From Crotalaria pallida (lineage: Eukaryota; Streptophyta; Magnoliopsida; Fabales; Fabaceae): a stretch of 64,000 nucleotides of DNA. The DNA lies in assembly GCA_037953625.1 (NCBI GenBank), contig CM075653.1:103271639-103335638 (forward strand), given 5' to 3'. Below, in pieces: positions 10,107-23,668 of this stretch. The translations under genes and the position numbers were made by a program. How positions within the stretch are numbered: the stretch's first letter is position 1; every line of letters begins with the position of its first letter. A model generated the notes under the pieces. The model was not told where the DNA came from and did no database searches. It saw nothing but the letters and a program-made list of their open reading frames with translations.

Positions 10107-13100
10107 CAACGGGATGGACTAAACCTTAGTTTTGAATTAAGTAAGTCAACTTCGGATATGACGAAGAATTGAAACTTTTATGTGAAATGAAATTTCAAAG
10201 CTTTCTTGTGAATGGAAGATGAGTCATTTCTTTTATTATTATTTGATTGGAATTCAGGTGGTACGAAAATGGTCTTATCTCTAATGCAATGTAGAATCGA
10301 GATGGGACCCTCGAGGTTTACATTTCATTTGAAGATGACATCATTAAGTCCTTGAATCCAATTAAATAATTGTTAAATTTCTTTTCTATGCATAGGAATA
10401 GGATAAGTATTAGGAATCATTGCATCATAGACACTCCGAGCATTCTTTATCAGAGTGCGCAGCGGAAGTGAATAGGTGTCAACCTGATGTACTTGCCTTT
10501 AACTTTGATGACTGTGTTGTCTCTATTAAAACCTAAGTACTTTCTACAATTTCACCTTGTGTTTGGTGATAAATACAATTCTATATTGATAAAGTGTAAA
10601 TGTGTTTTTGCATCAAACTATTTTAAGACTTTATTTTGAAAAGTATTAGTAGTATGAATTCTAACGAATGTCAAGCATACAAGTATTCTATTATTTTCCA
10701 AGGTATGGAATTGATTCCAACTTTGATAATTGGTCGAATATCGCACCACCAACTTTTAAATATGTTTTGTTAACAAAGTGAATTCCTAAGTAATGGAATG
10801 ATGGTGTAGTTTATCCTTGGATTATGCCAATTGTCGATTAAATAGGAATTCACCGAACGCGACATACGACAATTCGAAACACGATTTGAACTTCAAAGTT
10901 AGAATAAAAGGAAACACATTCATTAAGATTTGAAAATTCAGATGAAATCAAATTTCAACCGATACCCGCTTTCCTTTTATTTAAATTTGATGATCATAGA
11001 GGACCCTTATTTCCTTTGTTAAAGGAGCCCTCCAAAACTTTTGAATTAGTTCCAAAACCAATGTGAAACGATTTTGAAAATCGTTATGAATACTTTGAAC
11101 TTTCGGGATGCTTGATATATTTCTTATCATCAACTGATTTTGCTAAAGTTTAAAGCAAAACTGATTTATACATTACAAAAAGTTTTCCCTTATTTTCGAA
11201 AGGATGTAATTTTTGAAAGTCCTTTATCACCAACTCTTTCCTTACAAATTTGAAACTTCATTATTTTCTATGAGGAGGTGGAATTGAGAAATGCAAAGGA
11301 AGGTATCAACGTAGGTTAAAGGCAATGTATCTATTATAAGGTGAGATTCAAGTCTAGAATCTCAACTAAGGTAATGGATGTTGATTTTTCCTTTAAGTTC
11401 ACATAGAACTCAAGGGAAATGCGGAGTTATTATTAAATAAGCTATATTCCATAACCACAAACAAAATTTTCAAACCAATGTTAAATATTTCATGGAATGT
11501 AGTTTGTTGGATATTAAAGTCCCAGTCCTAACATCCGTTATAAGAGTCTTGGCACCAGAGTTTAGATAGTGACCAGAGGGTTTCAACTAAGGTCTTAAGA
11601 TAGAAAGCAATGATGCGAAATCCTAACCCAAGAAACCAAATAGAAAACCTTAAACACTATGTGAGGAATCGACAAGCATAGGTAGTGGGAGTCTTAAGCT
11701 TATAGAGTTTTCGTTTAGATTGAGTAGTAGGGCTTCAATAGTAAGATGATTAGATTGAGTGTCCGAAGCTAAATTCGTCTTAGTTGAGTGTTAGAGTTTA
11801 AACCTTAGGTATATAAGCATAGATAGATGAATATAGGAAGTAGGTTTTGTCTGTTATAGAGTTATTGATTTGTGTATGTTTGAACGGTATATATATATAT
11901 AAGTATAATTGTAATTTCAAACTTTCTATGATTATATATTAAATCAAGTTATTGTTGGAGCTATTTCTTTTGTATTCTTTCATTCTAGTTCCAACTCTGG
12001 CTGTTTTTATAAACTTTGTATACTATTTAATGTTCATCAAGATAAAGAATTTTTTCCACCCACCATTGACGGTGATTTTGTAAAAGTACTAAATCATTCT
12101 TTATCCGTTAAGCATTAAATTAGGTTTTTCAAAGCTAATTGCCTTATGTCCTTGGCATGGCAATTTCCAACTTCAATTCTTTTCTATTGTTACTATATTT
12201 TACAGTGTAATCTTTCTTCTTTAAAGAAAATTTTATGAATGACCAAACTTATAATTTTGATAAGCTGAGTCCTTATATAAAGGACAACTCTTTTTCTATA
12301 CATATATGTATATAGAATCGAAACATATCTTTTCATGGGATATTTTCAATCCAAACTATGAACATATATCAAACTGGATTTTAAAAGACCATCATCGTCT
12401 TTACTCTTCATTGTTAATCCATATTTTGAATCGCATTCCCCGCATAATGTATTCTTTAACCTTGATCCTTTTACAAAGGAAATTTTAGAAAAGCATGAAA
12501 TGGTAATTTTTGAAAATGTCTTCTAGCAACCTATCGCTTTCACCCAGCGTGGGCATATCTAAAAATCGTATTTCTTTTATATTGAATAACTTCGGGTTGG
12601 AATTTGAAACCACTCTCTTCATTAGTAACCAACTCTGTTTTGGGTGATTTTCCATATATGTAAATGTTGTTTACCCTTTGAATGGAAAGATGCATAATTT
12701 TTCATCAAATGAATATCAAAATCTTTTCAAGACTTTTACTCAATTCAATTCAATGCAAGACTATTTTAGCATGTATTGACCATTTTTACTAACTTGTGTT
12801 GAGTTGATGTTTTACTTTTCTTTTAAGAAGTATACTCTTTGATAAAATTTCAAAATGATACTCCTTGTATTTGGGTTAAGTTTAACCTTACCCAGATTTT
12901 TAAACCAATACTATTTGAAGCTTTTGAAGTGTATTAATATTTCTTTTGATTGTGCTTAAATTCTCTTTTGTCGTGTTAGATTTTCTCTGATTGCTAAATG
13001 CCTCATGATTTGTTATATTTGGGATATGTTATGTTTTTGTTTCTGATTATGTTTTGTTGTGTTAATTTTTCTTAGTGATAAATGCTTTATGTTTTGCCCC

Positions 13101-13447
13101 TCTTTGAATATGTTATTTATGCTTGGGGTTTAAAATGTTTTCTTGATGTTGGTGTTTATTATTTTATTAAATGATGTTATGCTATAGGGGAGTCTAGAAC
13201 TTTTGTTTCTCTGATTTGGAATAGATTAGTTTTTCTTAAGATTGAACCCCATAAGGTCATAGAACTTCTTGTCAGAAGTAGTCTTATTAGTGGCAGAGCA
13301 AGTATGTTAGTGAAACCCCACCTAAGTCGTGTTATAAGTGGGGAAGCGTATCCCCAAAATCAAAACTCTTGCAATAGTTTAAGATAGGGTTCATCTTGTG
13401 AGTAGAGCATATAGCTCTACATCTCTTTTATTTCTTAGAACTCAGCC

Positions 13448-13467
13448 GAATTTCGAGGACGAAATTC
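13448..13467 (+). promoter_or_regulatory. AGGA-loop hairpin before element A 3' LTR
   Basis: GAATTTCG and CGAAATTC form an 8-bp perfect stem around AGGA, 18 nt before the 3' LTR. Equivalents occur in B, C and D. A purine tract (AAGTGGGGGAGTA, 13472-13484) that would prime plus-strand synthesis lies between it and the LTR. Confidence 0.8.
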
Positions 13468-13485
13468 CTATAAGTGGGGGAGTAT

Positions 13486-16057
13486 TGTAACATCCCCAAT
13501 TTTCGATGTCCGTTTAGAATGGTGATTAGACGTAAGTTAGTATGTGTTTAAGTGTTTAGAGTGTAGAATTGAGTTAAGAGTAAAACGAATCGGGGTAGAA
13601 CTAGTTTAGGATGAGTTTATATAGTATCTGAGTAAGGTTCTGGGTAGTAATCCAAACCTTGATGAGTATAGGAGCCTAAGAGAATGAAATAGGGTTAGAA
13701 AGTCATCAAAATGGTATTTTGCATCAAGTAATCGATTACTTAGAAGGGTTTAATCGATTACTTGCTCTCAGATGAAATCACACAAAGTGTTGCAGCAGAG
13801 TAATCGATTACTTGGGTGAAGTAATCGATTACCTTGTGATTTCAGTGAAATAATCGATTATTTTGAAGGGCTTAATCGATTATTTGGTCTCAGGATTTTG
13901 TACTAGGTTGTTGCATTGAAGAAGTAATCGATTATTCATAAGAAGTAATCGATTACCTCCTGCCAAATCTGATTAAAAACACGCTTTTCCTTCACTTTTT
14001 CCATAAGTTTCTCTCTCCTCTACTCGACTCTTTCTCTCTCTACGAAGCCCTCTCTTCTTCTCTCTTTCTCTCATGCTTCAATCACTCAAAATAACACCAA
14101 ATCAAAGCCAAATAACATCAAATCCACACTAGAAATCATCTCCTCATCACTTATTGATGTAGTTCTCCTCCCAAATCTCATGTTTCCATCACTTTCTCTC
14201 AAACCCCCAAATTGGGAACCCAAAACCCTAACTTTCCCAATCTTAATCATAGAGCCTTCCAATCCTTCAAGGAGTCATAGATCGGGTATAAGAGCATGGA
14301 ATAGGAGGCTAGAAGATAAGGATTGGAGCTTGGTGAGTGGGTTTGGAGAAAACCCCAATCTCTCTCTTTCTTTCTCTCTCTTAAAGGTAAGGGGGAGTAC
14401 TTTGGTTTTAATTAGGGAAAGGATTTAATGATAGTAATAGAGTTATAATTAGATGTATTTTTATATGTGTATGTCTGATTTGTATGTTGATCTTGCCATG
14501 ATTGAACATAAAAGTATATGTGATGAACTTAGGAATTATGTTAGTAATGGATTGTTATAATTGTTATAGACTAAATTGATGGACTGAATGATATGGCCAT
14601 GGTTGTTATTGCTGTCATGTGTGATTTTTATTATATATATATATATAGTATGGCCATAACCCTTAAGTTAGAGAACCCCACCCAATTGGATATAAAGTCT
14701 TAAAGGTTTGATTAACAAAAGCAATATAAAATGAACTAGGAACACGTGCATTAAAGGAGTAAGGTGGACCTTAGGTGTAACGGGGAAAACTTACGTTTCT
14801 ATTTGTGAAGGCAAAAGTAACTAGATTGTGCTATTAAAACAATCGCCGAGAATTATTATGGAAAACTTTGATCTTCCAAAGGGCAGGGTTCGCAACCCGT
14901 GTCGGGGATTGGTTTTATGCAAACCATAATAATTCTGTCAGTTACTTTGGCTTTTCGTGGCCAGTGAGGGTGATTTTTTCTAGAGCCAATCTGGGCGAAT
15001 CAATCCAGATTGTACGTTGTACACTACCCTAGAGGAGTGTGACGTTTTGTGCAAGCGGATGAACGATATTCCTAGAGGATATGAAGCATCCAAACAGGGG
15101 TTGGGAAATGCTTACTCCTGGTCGGTTTTCCCCAGAGTGGAGGGTGTAGTGTTGTGAGGAAATTGTTATTGTTATTGTTATTGGAAATGGATAAGTGCAT
15201 TCATTGTTACAGTGGGTTTACTTCACTGAATCCAATGAAAGTGTTAAAGGGTTATAGTGAATAAAGTTAAAGGGTACAGTGTTACATTGGATTCAGGAAT
15301 TAAACCATAATGTTATAAAGTTGCATTCATACTCATATGATTGAGCATAAAAGCATTGCTATGTATGTATATTGGGTAAATGAAAGGTGCATGTATAGTG
15401 TAATGAAATGGATAAATGTTAAGGTATAGGAAAAGTATTGATGAATAGGATAATGTGAAGCATGAGTATGTGTGTATGGGTATGTCTAGTTATGTCCTAT
15501 TACTTCTATTTCAAGTGCTTTCCTTGATTATTATTCAAATTACTCACCCCTTAAGTTGATCATTTTAGGTACCATCGGAGAAAGACATTCATTGCTTCCG
15601 TGTCGAGAAAGGTATACTCACAATGAAAGAGTATATTAGTGATTAGGACCTGAAGGTCACAATAATCCTGCAACTGCTCTTAGATTCTATGATGTATATC
15701 ATTTCATTATACATTGTAATTAAGTTTTAACTTTTCATTTTATGTTAAAGATACTCTTATTTTGTAAAAGAGACTTTATAAGGATTTGTGAAAAAAAAGA
15801 AAAAGTGTTAGTGGTTGTGAAGGATATTGATATATCCTCTTTTAAATGAACTCGAAAGCATGCCACAACCACTACAATGTAATTATTGTTTTGTTTATTT
15901 AGAAACTGTTTTGGACTGACAGGTATAACTTTTAACTTGGGGAAAGTCCATATTTTAAAGTAAACTCCGACAAAATTTTTATCAAACCCCAAGTATTTTC
16001 TAATGAAAGCACCAACCTAAAGTTATATAATTTAAGTATAAAAGGTAGGATGTTACA
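13486..16057 (+). repeat. element A 3' LTR
   Basis: 2572-bp partner of the LTR at 7173-9789, with the same ends and internal order. It has eight rather than nine TAATCGATTA palindromes and a shorter TA run. The minus-strand frame at 15735-15992 is a shadow. Confidence 0.93.
14180..15646 (+). CDS. hypothetical spliced ORF inside element A LTR (3' copy)
   Basis: Second copy of the frame described at 7888-9378. Exon 1 is 14180-14386 with donor GTAAGG at 14387, and exon 2 is 15569-15646 after TTTTAG. Both exons are open. It differs at one residue in exon 1 (A to E in the RRL-DKDW stretch) and one in exon 2. Retention in both copies is expected for a young element and is not by itself evidence of function. 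Confidence 0.3.
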
Positions 16058-16062
16058 GCTTG

Positions 16063-17577
16063 CGCCGCCGTCGTCCGTCACCGTGACCAACCGCCGTCGT
16101 CTTCTTCGTTTCTCCCTCTTGCTTGTGAAGAGTGACCAATGGTACTCATTGTGTCGCCAACTTATGTTGTTGCTATTCCCTTTGCCTCAAACTGGATCTA
16201 AATCAGTTTCCTTCTCAGTTCATGCATCAGACCAGATCAGCCATAAGCCATACACGGTTCAGTCCTAGGTGTAGCTTCGAACCAAGCTAGGTTATGCTCC
16301 TCTACAATTTCCAATTCCAATCTGAGGTGTGTTGTAACCTCTTGGCTTCATTTTGCTATAGTAATGTTAGTAATAATAACGATAGTATTGGTGATGATTA
16401 GGTACTGTTAAATTGTTTTGTAATTTCATTATTGTTTTGGAGAGTAAATGGTATTATTTATTTATAATGATTTTAATTAGTTGCTTTGACTTTTGTAATA
16501 TCGAATTAACTATTATGTTGAATGATTGGTTTTAAAAGTATTTTCATTAAATGTGTTGGATTCCTAAGTAATTGAGTTGTGGGTTAGTTGGGCTAAATTG
16601 TCCCTAAACTGACAGTACACCAATTAAGTATGAATCCAATATATATATTTGACATATGTTAATTCGAATTAAAAGCTTGAACTTTAAATTTTAAATTAAA
16701 GGGAAGTGTAGTTATGGGAATTTTTGGAAATGTGATTTAAACTTATTTTGAGCAAATAACACTTTCTTCTAATTCAGAAATTATAACGTAACGTTAGCAT
16801 TTTATTTTGTGAGTTATTATCAAAGCTACTTGATTTCGATTTATTTTGATGGTTACGTTGGTTTTAAAAGTTAATTATTCTTTAATAAAGAGTTGCACTA
16901 TTTTATTGAGGGAGCAATGATTCTAAACTAAAATTTCTATTTGACTTTAACTTATGAATTTTAATTAAATGTTTTCGAAATTTATTTGATTCAACTTTCA
17001 AGTTAAAGTCCCTTTTTCATAAAACGCATGATATTGATTATTATTTAATTTGTATGACCCGGTTAGACGTCGAAGGATTTTAGGATCAGCGCAAGCGAAA
17101 GTAATGGATCATGATACGTTCGAGCATCGGTATACGAAAAAGGATAAGGGGTAAAGCATCTAAAGGTAAGGAGTGGGTGTTACCTTAATTTAGGTTTGGG
17201 TTTCTGGTACGTTCATAGTGATTGGTTAAGATTGGTTGGTAGTTTAGGGTATAAAATCATAAGGTTGTGAATATAAATAATTACTAAAGTATGGAAGTGA
17301 ATGAATTAAGTTAATGTTGACGTGATGAATATGTGCTTACTTGTGAATTTGTGTATATTTGTGAATATGTGCTATGTTGTTGTTGTTGAAAATGCTTGGA
17401 AAATGTAGATATAATTAATTGATATTTGTTAAGTAAAGAGGAAATAATTTGGGTTGTGAATTATTGGTGATGATGTTCTGTGTTATATGTGTTTGTATGT
17501 GCTAAGTGAATGAATGATGATTAATAATGAGAAATGGTTAGGGATTCAGAAAATATGAAGAGAATTAATAAATAGTT
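16063..17577 (+). repeat. element B 5' LTR, second piece
   Basis: Resumes after element A and matches B's 3' LTR at ~47378-48893 closely. It contains a donor-like AAAG/GTAAGG at 17165/17166, matched at 48485 in the other copy. It is cut by the LINE, whose 18-bp target duplication occupies 17560-17577. Confidence 0.92.
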
Positions 17578-18400
17578 TTTTTGGTAGAAGAAAAAATTCT
17601 ATTACCACAAACTCTGAAAAATACATCAAAGCAAACATAATCCATTTATACTGCCACCTTCTAGGAAGGGTTCAGCAAAATAGATTATGAAAGAGCATAA
17701 GCAAAAACAAATTAAGGGCCACCTTCTAGGAAGGGTTCCCTTAATTGCTGAAGCCATTAATTTCATTACAAATACTGTCCACTAGCTCCCTATTGGGCCA
17801 GCTCCTAAAATTATTGCAACCAAAAAAGGCCCTAAATGAAAGTTCTTTCCTAATCTGCCTAAAATGAAACTGAGGTTTCTAGAAATATCTGAAAAGCTTC
17901 TATCATTTCTCTCTTTCCACACATGGTACTGAACAGCCACCAGCACAGCTCGAAGAAGCTGCTTAAACCACTTGCTTCGACCTGCAAAAAGAGCCCACCG
18001 TCTCCATCTCCCAAATTGCTGAGGAAACTATCAAATACCAAGCCATGAGACACATAAAGTCAAAAGCTCACCACTCCAGCGACATTCAAAGAAGAGGTGA
18101 GGAATTGATTCAGCTGCAGCAAGGCACAAGCTGCAATAATTCGGTAAGAGATTCCATCTCAATCTATCCCTTGTTTGGAGTTTTGCATGCATAGCTAACC
18201 AAGAGATAAAACAATGTTTAGGCACATTCAAACGATTCCGAATCATCTTAGACATAGGAAATCTGGGTATCGAACCTTGAAGGTACCTATACCCCGGATT
18301 GATAGTATAAACACCATCTGGACATGATTTCCATTGATTGTTCAGAAATCCCAAACTCAGCTTGTCCCTCACACGAAGAAGCTGTTTCCAGTGCCAACTG
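17578..18400 (-). pseudogene. LINE ORF2 C-terminal part (zf-RVT domain) and 3' tail
   Basis: The frame entering from 18400 continues the RT-connection region: WKQLLRVRDKLSLGF, then the zf-RVT pattern of Cys and His around YCSLC, IPHLFFEC and W (about 18130-18060). This domain is found at the C-terminus of plant L1 ORF2. The frame stops at 18031. Recognisable coding resumes in another frame to about 17850, so at least one frameshift is present. The reading frame joins that of 25134-25459 exactly when solo LTR F is removed. Confidence 0.8.
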
Positions 18401-21400
18401 TGTGACATCCCCTATTTTCCTAACGACAATAAATAAGTTTTCATTAAAGAGAAATTTTGAGATATTATTTTACAAATGATTTTCAATGAATATTTTATCC
18501 GACTGCGTAATCAATTTTCGATTTTCTGGAATTTGGTAAACAAAGATTTTTATAAAGTTCAAGCGAATGATTTCGTTGAGTTTGAGTAATTTTATTGTTT
18601 GCGATTTCATTTGGGAAATGAATTTCCTTGTGCATCATTATGGATTTAACCTAATAGATTTAAGAATTGATTTAAAGGAGTTTTGATTTCATGATGGATT
18701 TCTACTCTTTGAAACTTAACCTACTTGTGTTTTGATTTCATGTGGTTGTTTTTCTATGGTTTTCAATGAATGATTTTACTTAAGGTTTTATTTAAGGTTT
18801 TACTTTCTTAAATTGATTCATATGGTTTATGGTGGAAAACTATTTTTATTAAGTTCCAAGAAATCAAAGTCCAAATCTCCTTGATCTAGAGTAATCTCTC
18901 AAAACCCTAATTAGTATCATAATCCATGATTAAAACCCTAATCGAGTTCTTAATCCTTGATTAAGAACTCAATCACTCTCTTAAGACCTAAATCCTCAAG
19001 AATTAGTGAGTTAATCTAGAATTAATTTTCCTTAAACCCATGATTAATTTTTTGATTAGTACCTTAATCCTTGATTAAGCCGTAATCACTGAGGATTAGT
19101 GGACTAAACCTAGATTAATTAACCTAATCCTACCCTAATCATGATTAAGCCCTAATTAGCACCTTAAACCTAATTAAACTAACCTAATCTACCCTAAACC
19201 ACCCTATGGCCGAATTCTAAGTGAGTGACTTAGTCACCAAGTTGTTCCACTTGGCCTTCATGTAGCCTTGCTTAGTCATTAAGCTAGGATGCATTTTAGT
19301 CAAACCATGACATCACCATGATGACCAAAGCATGACCTAAGGATGGACCTAGAAGCAAAACCATGAGGGACCTTAAGGCAAGACTTGGTCTCCAAGTTTT
19401 GTGACTTAGTCCCCAAGTATTGCAACCTAGCCCTCCATGCAAGCCCTTGATGACAAATAAGAAAAAGTGAGGATAGATAAAAGAAGACCAAAACCGTGTG
19501 AGTGATGATGTGAGTTCATTTTCATTCTTCACCCTTTCTACTTCCTTTCAAGCAACATCAACAACACATACACCAACAACACCAAAACCGTGAGTGAATT
19601 CTTCATTCATTCATCAAACACAATTTTCTTCCATTTCCTTTCCAAAGCCAAACACAAAACACCAAGAGAATCATCAAACTCTTGGTGAGAAAAGAGAAAG
19701 AGAGAGAGTGGCCGAATCTAGTGAGGAAGAGAATCAAACTTTGAACACTTCATAACCTAAGCAAGATCAAGCTAAGATAGTGGAGAAGAGAAGAAGAACC
19801 ATGGACCTTAGAGAGAGGGATGAGTGAACCGTGAGGAAAGAGGAGAGGGATTCAAGATTTGGACTTGATTCTTTAAAACTTTTGATTAAGTAAGAACCTT
19901 GTTTCATGATCTAAAAAGTTTTAAACCTTTTTCTTTGATTTATTTTCGTTTTTCATGAACTTCTTCTAAAGCTTGATTTTTGTTTGAAAGTGTTGATGCA
20001 TGTTTACTTTTAGGTTAGATCTAAAGGTTTTACTACCATGCATGTTAATTTTTAAAATTGATCTTGAAGTTTTGTTAAGAAAATGTTTTTCCCCTCATGA
20101 TCTTGAGTTTTCCTCCTTGATTTCTTAAAAGTGTTTTGAAAAATAACTTGATTTTGAGTTTTCATGAAAGATTCTTCAAAGACCTAATATTTTTGGTTGC
20201 ATGCATGTTTAGATCCATGATGGACTTGATGTTTGAGTTATGACATAAAGACCTTTGAAATAATTGAACTTTTCCTTAATGATTCTCTTTATGATGGCCA
20301 CGGTTTGTTGTTGTTGTGAGCTAAAGCTTGATTTCCTCTTGTTTGATCCCTTGCATGTTATGATCTTGAAGTTTAGTGATGCTTTAAGTAAATAAAATTT
20401 ATGTGATGATTGTGATCTTATGTGTTAATCACGGTTTTGCATGCTTAATTGGAAAGACAAAAATTTCCTTAAGTCTAAGTGATGAACATGTGATTTCCAT
20501 GAGTGTTGAGTTGATTTTATGTGTTAAATGTGAGACAAAAATTGTTTAAAGATTTGTTTGATGCTCACGGTTTTAAATAGAAAATATGCTAGGATTATGT
20601 TTCTACTCGCTAGATGAATTATGTGAAGTTGTTGTTGAAAATGTTTTGGTTTGAACCATTTGATTTAAGTGCTGAAATCTTAAATTATAAGTACTTTTCT
20701 TGTAAGGGACTTTGAGAAACAATAGCTATGCTAATTGGATTGCCTTGAAATTTTAACATGTGGTCCTTGATGCTATTTAAATGAATTCTGGAAAATTTGA
20801 AGGGATTTGGAATTGTTTTGGCATTTTAAATGAATTTTGGTTGTTCGGTGTTAATTATGAAAATCTAAGGTTTTTAGTGAAAAAGAATTGGATAAGTAAT
20901 ACTTCTATATGTTTGATGATTCTGAAACTTGTTCATTGTTTTAAGTAGGTTAAATTGATTTCCCCTGAATTTTTATATGATTTTTAGAGTTGGTGTGTTA
21001 ATTGAAATGGAGCCATTTTGGTGAAAACGATTTCGGAAAAGTAAGTTTTCAAGGAAAAACCTAAACAGAGTTTTCTGACCTAAACTACTCTAAATTTCTT
21101 GAAATATTTATGGTAGCTCCTTAAACATGTCGTGTGACTCTCTGTAAAATTTGGGGTGATTTGGAGTTGGTTTGATATTTTTACCAATTGAAAAACAGTG
21201 AACCGTTTGGTTCGGATTTTCCAGACCTAGTGACTAATTTAATTGAAAACTTATGACTTTCACAACTCCAAATAATCTGAAATTTTTATGACATGATCTT
21301 GATTGTGTAAGGAAGATTTATACCAGTTTTCATGCAATTCGGAGTTGAAACACTATTTTTAATTATGGCATTTTGGCCTCAGGTCAGCAACAGTTCCATC

Positions 21401-23396
21401 ATGCTTTTTATGCAAAATCTGATTGGAAACCTAACTTAAGATTGTTAAAATGACTTGGAAATTTTATATGATTAACTTTAACCTATATTGGTATGTTCTG
21501 GAAGTTTTGAGAATTAAACAAGTTGACTTAATGTAGTTTTAAATTTTATCTTTTGTGCTTTCCCGTAATTGAACAAGAGCTTTATTTAAATGTTTTTGAC
21601 AAACATGAATTTTGTGCTTTGCTTTGTGACTTGGCTGGACTTGTATGATGGTTATTATGTCTTGAAGTAATTGAATGAATGATTGCTTGATGATATGTTT
21701 AGACTATGCATGATTAAGTTTGCAAGATTGATTTTTTACGGTGTTTCGGTCTAGGCTATTAGTTTGAAATTATGATATGAGAATGTGCTATGTGCTATGT
21801 GCTAAATGATTTATTTTAGTTGATTCATGTTAATTGAACTTCTTTGTTTAAGTGTTTTTGGAAATTGTTTATTTGATAAAAGAAGTGAAGGAAAATGAGT
21901 TATTTGATAAATCACGATGTTATAATTGATCATTTAAAGTTCAATGATTTTTGAAAAAGAATTTGATTATTTGAAGAAGTATTTGACTTATTGGTTGCTG
22001 CTTTATTTGATTTCATAAGTGTTATGTTTGAAAATAAATCATTTCAAATGATCATTTTAACATGGAATATTAAAGAGATTAAATAACGATTTTTCGGTGT
22101 TTTCGAATCTTGGTTGTGGTTGTCCGGAATGGACCAACAACCAATTTGTTTTATTTAAAGTGTTTACATGAGTATGATTCAATTTATATGTGCCTATTTG
22201 TTTCATTGCTTTATTTGGTTGGAAAACTGTTAATCAAGGTGTTTATTTAATTGTTTTCAAGATACTTGGTTTGTCTATGGATTTAAATTGGTTTTGAATA
22301 ATGAAAAATGAACTTGGGACTTGGCATATGGCGCTGTCCAGGATTTTTCTAAGTTGTATTTCTTGTTCTGGAATGTTTTTAAAGTGGTTTGAAGTTGTGT
22401 TTTTAATATAGGACAAAGTTGGTTTGAAAAGTGCATTTTTACGGTATTTCCGGATTTTCTAAAGAGTGGCTTATGGACTTGCATCTTTGTTGTCCAGATT
22501 TATTTAAATTGTTTTTCAATCTTGAAGATGTGTTTTGTTGGTTTTAAGTTTGAGTTTTAAATGGTACGTGATTTAAGAAAAAGTTGGATTTCAAAAATGA
22601 TGATATTCGATGTTTTCGGGATCGAGCAAGCAGCTGTCCAAGACGGACCAGCAACTGATCCATTTATTTAAAATGATTTCATTGATTTCTTATAATGATT
22701 TCAAAGTATTTAAAGTACGGTGAAAGTGGAATTTGATTTTGAGAAAGTCTTGATGTTTTACGATTTTCCGACAAGAAGTAAAAGGAGTTTTCGAAAACGC
22801 GCTTTAAGTTTAAGTATGGCGATTATTTAGATAGACTATTAACGTTAGTGTCTCCTATATAGTATGAGGTGCGTATAAGTCAAGAACCTGGAGCAACTGA
22901 CAGTTGGGAGGACCCGCAACGATTTCGGACGAGGTATTTGCTGGAGTTGAGGTGAGAGAGAAGCTTCCCTAAGACACCGTGGTATTTAGGTGATCTATTA
23001 GGACACTCCGTACTCTCTCAAAGTTGGAGTAAAGGTCTAACGTAGTTAGTAGTATACCCGATAAATTGTGTGATTGTTTGTATCGAGGTATACGAAGACT
23101 CAGACCTATACCATTACATGGTATTGATTGGTTGAAATATTTGTTTATGTTGAGTTATATTGCTGCTTATATTGTCATTGCATGAGCATATTGCATCATC
23201 CCGCGTTATAAGATAAGAATAGAAAAGACATAGAAAGACTATAAGAATCCCCCGACGATTAGAGTAAGACTCTAAGGGCTGGAACGCGTGATGGAATCGG
23301 ATGATGCCGATGCGCCGAGTACGTGGAACGAGTTGATGCTGTTGCGACGACGATGACTTGAGTGTGGACGCAGCGATGGCTGAAACATGATGACAG

Positions 23397-23668
23397 TGAA
23401 TGGCAGTTAGCCACATGTTGAAATGAATGGCGGTTAGCCACATGTTGAAATGAATGGCGGTTAGCCATTTGATGAAATGAATGGCGGTTAGCCACATGTT
23501 GAAATGAATGGCGGTTAGCCACTTGATGAAAGTGAATGGCGGTCAGCCACATGTTGAAATGAATGGCGGTTAGCCACATGATGAAAGTGAATGGCGGTTA
23601 GCCACATGTTGAAGTGAATGGCGGTTAGCCATATGATGAAAGTGAATGGCGGTTAGCCACATGTTTGA
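23397..23668. repeat. tandem repeat with TGGCGGTTAGCCA hairpins
   Basis: About ten copies of a ~27-bp unit (GAATGGCGGTTAGCCACATG plus a TTGAAAT-type spacer). Each unit has TGGC and GCCA around GGTTA, so it can fold on itself. It lies about 1.5 kb before the LTR end. Overlapping minus-strand frames rich in MWLTAIHF and ANRHS are artefacts of this repeat. Confidence 0.9.

Larger units (their letters stand above)
9790..13485 (+). other. element A interior, non-coding
   Basis: 3.7 kb between the LTRs with only one frame over 60 codons (12306-12488), which has no recognised motif. The first ~700 bases share ordered blocks with the interior of element B: ...GGGTCAGAGCATGAAATTGC..., then GTA(G/T)AATCGAGA near 10290, then ATCAGAGTGCGCA near 10452. 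The rest is AT-rich. This fits a large-retrotransposon-derivative type: conserved ends, no proteins. Confidence 0.85.
7173..16057 (+). mobile_element. element A: non-autonomous Tekay-like LTR retrotransposon
   Basis: A complete 8.9-kb element with target duplication GCTTG on each side (7168-7172 and 16058-16062). The uninterrupted site is visible in B's other LTR near 47378. The LTRs are 2617 and 2572 bp, start TGTAACATCC and end TGTTACA. A TGGTATCAGAGCA primer site follows the first, and a purine tract precedes the second. The 3.7-kb interior has no gag or pol frame, so the element must have used proteins from another element. The LTRs differ by only a scatter of single bases, a TA-repeat length change and one missing palindrome unit, so it is a recent insertion. 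Confidence 0.92.

Noticed and set aside
23114..23579. Repeat-rich minus-strand proteins (MWLTAIHF / ANRHS repeats)
   Set aside because: Produced by the 27-bp tandem repeat in LTR F. The same repeat opens several frames, so openness is not evidence of coding.
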